A stretch of DNA of 61,658 nucleotides from NCBI GenBank assembly GCA_002709505.1, contig PARB01000025.1, forward strand, positions 1 to 61,658, given 5' to 3'. Of the stretch, positions 8,847 to 16,790 are shown piece by piece. This DNA is from Paracoccaceae bacterium (GTDB lineage Bacteria > Pseudomonadota > Alphaproteobacteria > Rhizobiales > Stappiaceae). The position numbers were made by a program, and so were the translations under genes. How positions within the stretch are numbered: the stretch's first letter is position 1; every line of letters begins with the position of its first letter. The notes under the pieces were generated by a model. It saw nothing but the letters and a program-made list of their open reading frames with translations, did no database searches and was not told the DNA's origin.

Positions 8847-10178
8847 ATGGCGATCTCGCCGCTGGAATCTCCGCTCTATGCCGACCTGTTCGGCGATCCC
8901 GACACGGCCCGCCATTTCGAGGCGTCGGCCGAGATCGCCGCGATGGTCGAGGTGGAGGTCTCCCTTGCGACGGTTCAGGCCCGGCTCGGCGTCATCGCGG
9001 ATGCCGCCGCTCGTGAGATCGAGGCGGGCCTCGCCGATGGCGCCCCAGCGCCCGATGACATTCGTGCAGGCACGGCGGCAGCCGGCGTGCCGGTTCCAGC
9101 CCTTGTGGCGCATCTGCGCAAGCAGCTGCCGAAGGAGGGCGCCGACCATTTGCATTTCGGCGCGACGTCGCAGGACATCGTCGACACCGGGCTGATGCTG
9201 CGGCTTCAGCGCGTGCTTCAGCTGTTCGAGGCGCGGCTCGCGCGCCTGACGCAGACGCTGGCAGCGCTGGCGGCACAGCATCGCGCGACCCCGATGGCGG
9301 GTCGCACGCGCGGACAGGTGGCGACACCCGTCACCTTCGGCCTCAGGGTCGCGAACTGGACCCTGCCGCTTGCGCGCGCACACCGCGACTTGCAGGCCCT
9401 GCGCCACGCCGGGCTGCCCGTCCAGCTTGGCGGCGCCTCGGGCGATCTGTCGGCGATGGGGCCGGATGGCAGCGCCGTCGCCAAGGCGCTCGCCGAAAAG
9501 CTGGGGCTTGCTCCTGCTCCGCCCTGGATGGCGGAGCGTTGGCCGCTGATGCGGATCGCCGGCACGCTTGCCGGTCTTCTTGGCGCTCTGGAAAAGATCG
9601 GCGCCGACGTGATGCTTTCCACCCGCTCGGAGGTCGGCGAGTTGCGCCTGTCGGCCGCCGGCGGATCCTCCACCATGCCGCAGAAGCAGAACCCGGTTGC
9701 CGCGGAAACCCTGATCGCGCTGACCCGCCATGCGGCAGCATTGTCGACACAGATCACCACGGCTCCCGCGCATGCGGAAGAGCGCGACGGCGCTGCCTGG
9801 ATGGGCGAGTGGCTGGTCCTGCCGCCGTTTTTCACCGCATGCGGGGCGGCCCTGCTGCGCGCTCAGGCGCTGGTCGACGCGATCGAGCCGCAAGGTGAGC
9901 GCATGGCGGAGATCGCCTTCGGCGACGGCGGTCTGGCGCTGGCCGAACGGTTTTCCTTCGCGCTGATCCCGCATGTCGGACGCGCCCAGGCGCAAGAGCT
10001 GGTCAAACAGGCAGCGCTGGAGACCCGCGCGAGCGGACGCCCGCTTGCCGAGACGCTGACGGCGATCAGCGACGCCCCGCTCGACTTCGGCGCGCTTGCC
10101 GAGCCGCAGCGCGTCTGTGCCGCAGCGGCCGAGATGACCGACGCGATCCTTGCAGAGGTCCGCACGCTCGCCTGCTGA
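8847..10178 (+). CDS. pcaB: 3-carboxy-cis,cis-muconate cycloisomerase
   Basis: This 443-residue member of the fumarase/aspartase superfamily cyclises 3-carboxymuconate to 4-carboxymuconolactone. The motifs GATSQD (105-110) and the superfamily signature GSSTMPQKQNP (273-283) are intact. The start follows GGAGGG at good spacing, 26 bases after pcaG. It is the last pca gene here; pcaIJ and pcaF, needed to take 3-oxoadipate to succinyl-CoA and acetyl-CoA, are not in the window. Confidence 0.95.
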   Translation: MAISPLESPLYADLFGDPDTARHFEASAEIAAMVEVEVSLATVQARLGVIADAAAREIEAGLADGAPAPDDIRAGTAAAGVPVPALVAHLRKQLPKEGADHLHFGATSQDIVDTGLMLRLQRVLQLFEARLARLTQTLAALAAQHRATPMAGRTRGQVATPVTFGLRVANWTLPLARAHRDLQALRHAGLPVQLGGASGDLSAMGPDGSAVAKALAEKLGLAPAPPWMAERWPLMRIAGTLAGLLGALEKIGADVMLSTRSEVGELRLSAAGGSSTMPQKQNPVAAETLIALTRHAAALSTQITTAPAHAEERDGAAWMGEWLVLPPFFTACGAALLRAQALVDAIEPQGERMAEIAFGDGGLALAERFSFALIPHVGRAQAQELVKQAALETRASGRPLAETLTAISDAPLDFGALAEPQRVCAAAAEMTDAILAEVRTLAC

Positions 10179-10184
10179 CGACCG

Positions 10185-11129
10185 TCAGCGCTGGCCCTTG
10201 AAATAGGGCTTGAGCAACGCGCGCGGATAATCCGCCTTGCGCGCCACGACGACGAGCGCGGCAATCGACAGGATATACGGCAGCATCAGGAAGATCTGGC
10301 CCGGAACGAAGGACCCGACCTCGGTCTGCAGCCGCACCTGGAAGGCATCGAAGGCGCCGAAAAGCAGCGCGCCGATCAGCGCCTTGCCCGGCCGCCAGGA
10401 CGCGAAGACCGTCAGCGCGATGCAGATCCAGCCGCGGCCGTTGACCATGCCGAAGAAGAAGGCATCGAAGGCCGACATCGTCAGGAACGCACCGCCGAGC
10501 GCCATCAGCGCCGATCCGGCAACCACGGTTCCCATCCTCAGCGCCATCACCGACAGACCTTGCGCCTCGACGGCGGACGGATTGTCGCCAACGGCACGGA
10601 TCGCAAGGCCGAGCGGCGTGCGATAGAGCACGAAGCCGACCGCGACCACGAGTGCGAGCGCCAGGAAGGTCAGCGCGGTCTGCTGGAACAACGCCGGCCC
10701 GAGGAACGGAAGATCCGACAGGATCGGGATATCGAGCGGCTGGAACGCCTCGATGCGCGGCGGCGAGGAAACGTCGGGAAGCGCCGTGCGATAGGTGTAG
10801 TAGCTGAGGCTCGTTGCAAACAGCGTCACGCCGATGCCCGAGACATGCTGAGACAGACCGAGCGGCACGGTCAGGATCGCATGCAGCAGGCCGAAGGCCG
10901 CTCCGGCAAGCGCCGCGACCAGCACGCCGCCCCACAGGCCGGCGCCGAGCCAGGCCGCCATCCAGCCGGCCATGGCGCCGGCGGTGAAAATCCCCTCGAT
11001 ACCGAGGTTGAGCACGCCGGCGCGCTCGCAGATCAGCGCACCGAGCACGCCGAAGATCAGCGGCGTCGCGATTCTGAGCGCCGCCGCCCAGAAATTCGCG
11101 GCCAGCAGGATATCCAGAATGTCGCTCAT
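10185..11129 (-). CDS. BMP-type ABC transporter permease 2 (YufQ/NupQ-like)
   Basis: The 314-residue inner-membrane permease is rich in hydrophobic helices and matches the second permease of BMP-family nucleoside/purine importers. Typical segments are RAGVLNLGIEGIFTAGAM near residue 40 and GWICIALTVFASWRPGKAL in the C-terminal half. The start overlaps the stop of the upstream permease gene by four bases (ATGA). It converges with pcaB with only six bases between stops, so the two operons abut without an obvious terminator. Confidence 0.92.
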   Translation of the reverse strand: MSDILDILLAANFWAAALRIATPLIFGVLGALICERAGVLNLGIEGIFTAGAMAGWMAAWLGAGLWGGVLVAALAGAAFGLLHAILTVPLGLSQHVSGIGVTLFATSLSYYTYRTALPDVSSPPRIEAFQPLDIPILSDLPFLGPALFQQTALTFLALALVVAVGFVLYRTPLGLAIRAVGDNPSAVEAQGLSVMALRMGTVVAGSALMALGGAFLTMSAFDAFFFGMVNGRGWICIALTVFASWRPGKALIGALLFGAFDAFQVRLQTEVGSFVPGQIFLMLPYILSIAALVVVARKADYPRALLKPYFKGQR

Positions 11130-12205
11130 GCCGTGCCCCTTCCCGTCCCGGGCCGCACGATGCGCACCTTGAAGCGCACGAACAGGCCGGACACGAGGAC
11201 GCAGATCAGCGAGGTCGCGACCACGAGATCCGCCAGATAGTTGGAAACGCCGATTGCCCGGCTCATGCTGTCGGCGCCGACGAAGACCCCGGCGATGAAG
11301 AGCGCGGCCACGACCGCGCCGACCGGCGACAAACCGGCCAGCATGGCGACGACGATGCCGGCATAGCCGAAGCCCGGCGACAGGTCGGCGGTGAGATAGC
11401 CCTTCAGGCCCGCGACCTCGCCGACGCCGGCAAGCCCGGCGAGACCGCCGCTCAGGAGCGCCACGCGCAGGAAGGTCGCCGTGACCGGAATGCCGGCATG
11501 ACGGGCGGCCTCCGGGTTTTCGCCGACGGCCCTGGTCTCGAAGCCCCAGACGGTGCGCTTGAGCAGAATGTGAACGCCAAGGGCGGCCACCAGCGCCAGG
11601 ATCAATCCGGCATGGACCCGCATGCGGTCCATCAGCTTGGGCAGCATCGCCTCGTCGAGCATCGGCTCCGACTGCGGCCAGCCCATGCCCATCGGATCCT
11701 TCATCGGCCCTTCCAGCATCATCTGCACGAAGAGGATGACGACGAAGTTCAGCAGGAGCGTCGTCACCACCTCGTCCGCGCCGAGCCGCACCTTGAGGAG
11801 TGCCGGGATCAGCATCAAAAGGCCGCCGGCCAGCGCCCCGGCGAGGATTACCGTCGGGATCAGCAGGGGACCGGGGAGCGCCAGCGCCCCGGTGCCGACG
11901 GCAACCGCGGCCAGCGCCCCGGCATAGAGCTGGCCTTCGCCGCCGATGTTCCAGAGTTTCGCGCGAAAGGCGACGGCGGCGGCGAGGCCGGTGAAGATCA
12001 GCGGCGTGGCGCGGGCCAGAAGCTCCGACATTGCAAAAGCCGAGCCGAAGGCGCCCTTGGCCATCAGACCATAGGCCTCGAGCACCGGCGCGCCGGCGGC
12101 GGCAATCGCAAGGCTAGCGACGGCGAGCGCCGCGACCGCCGCGACGACGGGCGCCGCGACACGGCGCAGGGGCGAGACATGCTCGCGCGGTTCGAAACGG
12201 ATCAT
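11126..12205 (-). CDS. BMP-type ABC transporter permease 1 (YufP/NupP-like)
   Basis: The 359-residue permease has a long hydrophobic N-terminal helix and further membrane segments. It carries the family segment LWNIGGEGQLYAGALAAVA around residue 90. It forms the membrane channel with the neighbouring permease and is energised by the double ATPase encoded just upstream. It overlaps both neighbours by four bases (ATGA), so stoichiometric coupled translation is likely. Confidence 0.92.
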   Translation of the reverse strand: MIRFEPREHVSPLRRVAAPVVAAVAALAVASLAIAAAGAPVLEAYGLMAKGAFGSAFAMSELLARATPLIFTGLAAAVAFRAKLWNIGGEGQLYAGALAAVAVGTGALALPGPLLIPTVILAGALAGGLLMLIPALLKVRLGADEVVTTLLLNFVVILFVQMMLEGPMKDPMGMGWPQSEPMLDEAMLPKLMDRMRVHAGLILALVAALGVHILLKRTVWGFETRAVGENPEAARHAGIPVTATFLRVALLSGGLAGLAGVGEVAGLKGYLTADLSPGFGYAGIVVAMLAGLSPVGAVVAALFIAGVFVGADSMSRAIGVSNYLADLVVATSLICVLVSGLFVRFKVRIVRPGTGRGTA

Positions 12206-13752
12206 GCGGCCGCGTCCTCCGTATGCTGACCGGCCATCATCAGGCCGACGGCGGCCCTGTCGAGCTCCTCGGCCGGGCGCGGCGGGCTCAGCCGGCCACG
12301 ATGAATGACGGCGATCCGGTCGGACAGGGCGAAGAGCTCGTCGAGGTCTTCGGAAATCAGGATCACGCCGGCGCCGCGCCCGCGCGCCTCCAGCAAGCGG
12401 CGGTGCACGTCTCCGGTCGCGCCGATATCGAGACCGCGCGACGGCTGGGCGGCAAGCACCACCGAGGGACTGGCGTCGAGCGTGCGCGCCAGCACGATCT
12501 TCTGGATATTGCCGCCCGACAGCAGCCGCGCGACGGCGGAGCCGCCCGGACAGCGGATATCGTAGCTGGCGATGGCCTCGACCGCGCGGTCGGCAATCGC
12601 CCGGAAGTCGAGGAAGCCGAACCTTTGGTAACGGGACGAGCGGATTTCCTCGATCACGAGGTTTTCCGCCACGCTCATCGCGCCGACAACGCCGTCGCGG
12701 TGCCGGTCCTCGGGAATGCGCGCCACGCCGGCGCGGATCATGTCGGCGGCGTCATGGGCGCGGATCTCGCGCCCGGCGAGGCGGATATCGCCGCTCGTCT
12801 GGCGTTCGAGCCCGGAGAGCAGCCTGGCGAGCATCGCCTGCCCGTTGCCGGACACGCCGGCGATGCCGAGGATTTCGCCGGCGCGCAACTCGAAGCCGAT
12901 GTCGCTGACTGTGTCGCGCCCCTCGCCGCAGGTGACAGCGGAGAGAGCAAGCAGCACCTCGCCCGCCGCCTGCGGCTCGCGCCGGCTCATCGTCACCTGA
13001 TGGCCGACCATGAGCTCGGCAAGCGTCTGCCGGTCGCAGTCGGCGGCGGGAAGGTCCGCAACCTTGCGCCCGAGACGCAGCACGGCGATACGGTCGGAGG
13101 CGGCAAGCACTTCCGCAAGCTTGTGCGAGATGAAGACAATCGCCAGCCCCTGGGCTGCAAGCGCCTTCAGCGTTTCAAAAAGCGTCTCGGATTCCTGCGG
13201 CGTCAGGACGGCCGTCGGCTCGTCGAGAACGAGCACCCGCGCATCGCGATACAGCGCCTTGAGGATCTCCACCCGCTGCTTTTCGCCGACCGAGAGACGC
13301 GAGATCCGCGCGTCGAGATCGACGACCAGCCCGGAGCGGCGCATCAACTCCTGAAGCTTCTCGCGCGCGGCGCGCGCGGCGAGGCGAGCGGACAACAGCG
13401 GGGCCGTGCCGAGCACGATATTTTCGAAAGTGGTGAGATTTTCCGCCAGGGTGAAATGCTGGTGCACCATGCCGATGCCGGCCTCCAGCGCGGCATGGGG
13501 AGACCCCGGTTCCAGCGGCACGAGGGTCCCGTCGGGACCGGCCACGCGGACCTCCCCCTCGTCGGCGACGTAATGGCCGAACAGGATGTTCATCAACGTG
13601 GTCTTGCCGGCGCCGTTTTCGCCCAGAAGCGCGACAATCTCGCCGCGGCGAAGATCGAGGTCGACCCCCTCGTTGGCGGTGAGCGCACCGAACCGCTTGG
13701 TGATCCCCGACAAGGACAGCGCGATCGGCGGAGCTTCTTCAGGCACCGTCAT
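12202..13752 (-). CDS. BMP-type ABC transporter ATP-binding protein (double ABC domain)
   Basis: This 516-residue protein contains two ABC domains in tandem. The first has a full Walker A (GENGAGKTT, 44-52) and signature LSVGEKQR. The second has a degenerate Walker A (GVSGNGQAML, no lysine) but a clear LSGGNIQK signature. This asymmetry is normal for sugar/nucleoside-type ABC ATPases (RbsA, YufO). ATG 13752 starts MTVPEEAPP and has GGGGA upstream; an earlier in-frame start at 13809 adds a stretch not expected in the family. The substrate class is inferred from the BMP-type binding protein. Confidence 0.93.
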   Translation of the reverse strand: MTVPEEAPPIALSLSGITKRFGALTANEGVDLDLRRGEIVALLGENGAGKTTLMNILFGHYVADEGEVRVAGPDGTLVPLEPGSPHAALEAGIGMVHQHFTLAENLTTFENIVLGTAPLLSARLAARAAREKLQELMRRSGLVVDLDARISRLSVGEKQRVEILKALYRDARVLVLDEPTAVLTPQESETLFETLKALAAQGLAIVFISHKLAEVLAASDRIAVLRLGRKVADLPAADCDRQTLAELMVGHQVTMSRREPQAAGEVLLALSAVTCGEGRDTVSDIGFELRAGEILGIAGVSGNGQAMLARLLSGLERQTSGDIRLAGREIRAHDAADMIRAGVARIPEDRHRDGVVGAMSVAENLVIEEIRSSRYQRFGFLDFRAIADRAVEAIASYDIRCPGGSAVARLLSGGNIQKIVLARTLDASPSVVLAAQPSRGLDIGATGDVHRRLLEARGRGAGVILISEDLDELFALSDRIAVIHRGRLSPPRPAEELDRAAVGLMMAGQHTEDAAA

Positions 13753-13858
13753 GACAGCATTTCCCCAGACCCCGGAAACGGCGCGGACAGGAAGGGTCCG
13801 CGCAGGCAATCAGGAAGACGCGCCGCCGCGACGACAGGCATCGCGGCGGCGCAGAGCA

Positions 13859-14863
13859 TTACATCGTCGACTTGGGTTCCGCGTCGTTGACATTCACCCG
13901 GAACAGACCGTCGAGAATGTCCTTTTCGACCTTGCGGGCCGCCTCGACGGAGGCCGCATCGGCGAGCGCCTCGTCGACAACGAAGCTGCCGCCGCCATAG
14001 GACATGTAGCTGTACTGGCCGTAGTCGGAGGGCTCGAAGCTGCCGCCGGCGACATCCTCGATCACCCGGTCGATGGTCGGCTCCATGTGCCACAGCGCGC
14101 TGGAAATGATCGTGCCGGGATAATCGGAGGCGGTGTCGATGACGTTGCCAACGGCCAGAATGCCCCGTTCCTTGGCGGCATCCGACACGCCGAAGCGCTC
14201 GGCGTAGAGAATGTCGGCGCCCTTGTCGATCATCGCAAAGGCGGATTCCTTGGCCTTGGGCGGGTCGTACCAGGAGTTGATGAAGGTCACGAGGAACTTG
14301 ACGTCCGGATTGACCTCGAGCGCGCCTTCCATGAAGGCGTTCATCAGCCGGTTGACCTCGGGGATCGCATAGCCACCGACCATGCCGATAATGTTCGACT
14401 TTGTCGCGTTGCCGGCGATCATGCCGGTCAGATAGCTCGGCTCGTGGATCCAGTTGTCGAAGACCGCGAAATTCGGCTTCGCCGGACCGAAGGACGAGCC
14501 CATCAGGAAGGCGGTGTCGGGATATTCGGCGGCCACCTTGCGTGCCGCGCGCTCCACGGCGAACGCCTCGCCGACGATCAGGTCCATGCCGGCTTCGGCA
14601 TATTCGCGCATCACGCGCTCATAGTCGGTGTTCGCCACGTTTTCGGAGTAGGTATAGGTGACGTCGCCGCGCTCCTTGGCGGCGGTCAGCGCCTTGTGGA
14701 TGCGGCCGACCCACTGCTGCTCGACCGGCACCGTGTAGATCGCCGCGACCTTGAGCGGCTTTTCCGCGGCCAGCGCCGGCTGGCCAAAGCCCGCCACGAC
14801 AACCGCCGCCGCAAGGCCCATCACGGCACGGCGCGTCCATGCAATACGGTTCAGGATTTCCAT
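13859..14863 (-). CDS. BMP family ABC transporter substrate-binding protein
   Basis: This 334-residue periplasmic protein has an N-terminal export signal (TRRAVMGLAAAVVVAGF, cleavage near ALAAE). The basic-membrane-protein/Med fold is recognisable from KVAAIYTVPVEQQWVG, the ADIL strand and GMVGGYAIPEVNRL. There is no lipobox cysteine, so it is soluble rather than lipid-anchored. Known members bind nucleosides, purines or riboflavin; which applies here is unclear. It is the first gene of the importer operon and lies 106 bases ahead of the ATPase gene. Confidence 0.92.
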   Translation of the reverse strand: MEILNRIAWTRRAVMGLAAAVVVAGFGQPALAAEKPLKVAAIYTVPVEQQWVGRIHKALTAAKERGDVTYTYSENVANTDYERVMREYAEAGMDLIVGEAFAVERAARKVAAEYPDTAFLMGSSFGPAKPNFAVFDNWIHEPSYLTGMIAGNATKSNIIGMVGGYAIPEVNRLMNAFMEGALEVNPDVKFLVTFINSWYDPPKAKESAFAMIDKGADILYAERFGVSDAAKERGILAVGNVIDTASDYPGTIISSALWHMEPTIDRVIEDVAGGSFEPSDYGQYSYMSYGGGSFVVDEALADAASVEAARKVEKDILDGLFRVNVNDAEPKSTM

Positions 14864-15169
14864 CTGACTCCCCCTGGCATTGTTCGTATGCCGAGATCAG
14901 CCCGATGCGGACACTTTGCCCAAACGCGCAAGAGCTGATCGCTTCTGTCGTTTCATGCATCCGAAATAATGCCAGTGTCGACGGGACCCTGGACGCCGGA
15001 CGCTGACGGAATTGGATCATAAATCGGGCATGCTCACAACGCGGGCAGCGACCGGATCGGCATTTTTTTGAACAAATGGACAAAGTTTGATCGTTTGGTC
15101 AAAAAATGAGCCGGCTTCCGGCCGGAGCGACGCCAAACCGCGACGGTTCCGGCCGATGCCGCAAGCGCC
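14864..15169. other. Intergenic region upstream of the BMP importer
   Basis: No convincing gene lies in this stretch. The murJ gene ends at its right side and the BMP operon begins at its left, so it holds the promoter of the latter. The part near 15060-15110 is markedly A/T-rich and contains the tandem 18-mers annotated separately. Confidence 0.7.
15067..15103. promoter_or_regulatory. Two tandem 18-bp operator-like repeats
   Basis: Copy 1 (15067-15084) and copy 2 (15086-15103, TTTGATCGTTTGGTCAAA) share 13 of 18 positions and the consensus TTTGAWC-N3-TGGWCAAA. Each copy is nearly palindromic and they are 19 bases apart, about two helical turns. They lie about 200 bp upstream of the BMP substrate-binding gene. 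No regulator gene is adjacent, so the cognate factor is unknown. Confidence 0.5.
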
Positions 15170-16735
15170 TCAGCTCACCCGCCGCGACCGCAGACCGCGA
15201 AAAGCGGCCTTCAGGTCAACCGCCCCGGTCAAATGCACGAAGGCGGCAAACAGGATCATCCCGGCGAGCACCAGCAGCGCCAGGGCGCCGAAGCGGCCGA
15301 GCACCGACGCGCCTCCGAGCCAGGGCGCGAGCAGTTGCGCGCCCGCATAGATGCCCGCCCCCATCAGCACGCTCGCCAATGCCAGCAGCGGGAGGCGCTT
15401 CAACGATCCGGCATCAAGGCGAAAATGCCCCCGCCGCCACAGGGTGATTGCCAAAAGGCCGCTGTTGACCCAGCCGGCGAGCGTGGTCGCAAGCGCGATG
15501 CCGACATGATCGAGAAAGGGCGCCAACGCCAGCGCCCCGGCCACATTGACCACCATGCCGATGCCGGCGAACCACATCGGCGTGACCGTGTCCTCGCGCG
15601 CGAAGAACCCTGGCGAGAACACCTTGTTGAGCACGAAGGCGGGCAGGCCGGCGGCGAAAGCGATCAGCGCCGCCGTCGTCGCGCTGGCGGCCTCCGCCCC
15701 GAAGGCGCCGCGCTGGTAGAGCACGGAGACAATGGCGTCCGGCACGACGATCAAGGCCACCGTCGCCGGCAGGGTGAGGGCCAGGGCGAACTCCATCGCC
15801 CGGTTGAGCGTATGATTGGCGCTCGCATCTGCCCCCGACCGCAACGACCGCGACAGGTCGGGCAAAAGCACGACGCCGATCGCGATGCCGACGACGCCGA
15901 GCGGCAGCTGATAGATCCGGTCGGCATAATAGAGATAGGACACCGCCCCGGCCTGACCCGACGCGATGATCGTGCCGACGGCGATATTGATCTGGGTGAT
16001 ACCGCCGGCCGCGATGCCCGGAACGCCGAGTTTCCATAGCCGCTTGACCGAGGCGGTAAGGCGCGGGCGCTGCCAGGGAATGGAAAACCCCATGTGGCGC
16101 ACGGCGAGGAACAGCAGCGCAAGCTGCGCGATGCCGGCAACGGTGACACCGCCGGCCAGCACGATGCCAAGGGTCACGCCGGGCTGGACGTCGAAATACC
16201 AGATCCCCGTCAGCACCGAGATCATCACGACATTCAGGACGACGGGCGCAAAGGCCGCCGCCGCGAAACGTCGGTAGGTGTTCAGGATCCCGGAGAGGAA
16301 CGCCACCAGCGACATGCACAGGAGATAGGGAAAGGTGATGCGCGACAGCAGCACGGCGAGATCGAACTTCTCCGGATCCGCCGTGAACCCGGGTGCGAGC
16401 AGATAGACAAGCGCCGGCATGAACACTTGCGCTATCAGGGTGACGGTCACCAGCGTCCACAGGAAGGCAGCGAGGATTTCGCCGGCAAACTTCCGGGCGC
16501 CCGCATCGCCGCCGTCCTCGACCGAGCGGGCGAAGAGCGGCACGAAGGCGGAATTGAACGCCCCTTCGGCGAACAGCCGCCGGAACAGGTTGGGAAGACG
16601 GAAGGCGACGAAGAAGGCATCGGCCACGGGCCCCGCGCCGACGAAGGCCGCGATCATCACGTCGCGGGCAAAACCCAGCACGCGGCTTGTCATCGTCGCG
16701 CCGCCGACGGTCGCGAAATTGCGCAGGAGGCTCAT
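15170..16735 (-). CDS. murJ: Lipid II flippase MurJ
   Basis: The 521-residue multi-pass membrane protein of the MOP/MVF family is the flippase that moves lipid II across the inner membrane for peptidoglycan synthesis. The N-terminus SLLRNFATVGGATMTSRVLG and the following FRLPNLFRRLFAEGAFNSA are highly characteristic. About fourteen hydrophobic helices are visible. ATG 16735 was chosen to fit the family's MSLLRN start; the frame extends 23 codons further upstream. It follows glnD with a 55-base gap in the same direction, a pairing common in alphaproteobacteria. Confidence 0.95.
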   Translation of the reverse strand: MSLLRNFATVGGATMTSRVLGFARDVMIAAFVGAGPVADAFFVAFRLPNLFRRLFAEGAFNSAFVPLFARSVEDGGDAGARKFAGEILAAFLWTLVTVTLIAQVFMPALVYLLAPGFTADPEKFDLAVLLSRITFPYLLCMSLVAFLSGILNTYRRFAAAAFAPVVLNVVMISVLTGIWYFDVQPGVTLGIVLAGGVTVAGIAQLALLFLAVRHMGFSIPWQRPRLTASVKRLWKLGVPGIAAGGITQINIAVGTIIASGQAGAVSYLYYADRIYQLPLGVVGIAIGVVLLPDLSRSLRSGADASANHTLNRAMEFALALTLPATVALIVVPDAIVSVLYQRGAFGAEAASATTAALIAFAAGLPAFVLNKVFSPGFFAREDTVTPMWFAGIGMVVNVAGALALAPFLDHVGIALATTLAGWVNSGLLAITLWRRGHFRLDAGSLKRLPLLALASVLMGAGIYAGAQLLAPWLGGASVLGRFGALALLVLAGMILFAAFVHLTGAVDLKAAFRGLRSRRVS

Positions 16736-16790
16736 CGCCGGAGGCCGAGCACGCGGGGCGCCCCGGAAAAAGCAGTCAACATCCGAACCA

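Noticed and set aside
12223..13890. 555-codon frame opposite the BMP importer ATPase
   Set aside because: Same reason: biased composition, no recognisable motif, and the ATPase on the minus strand has all expected motifs.
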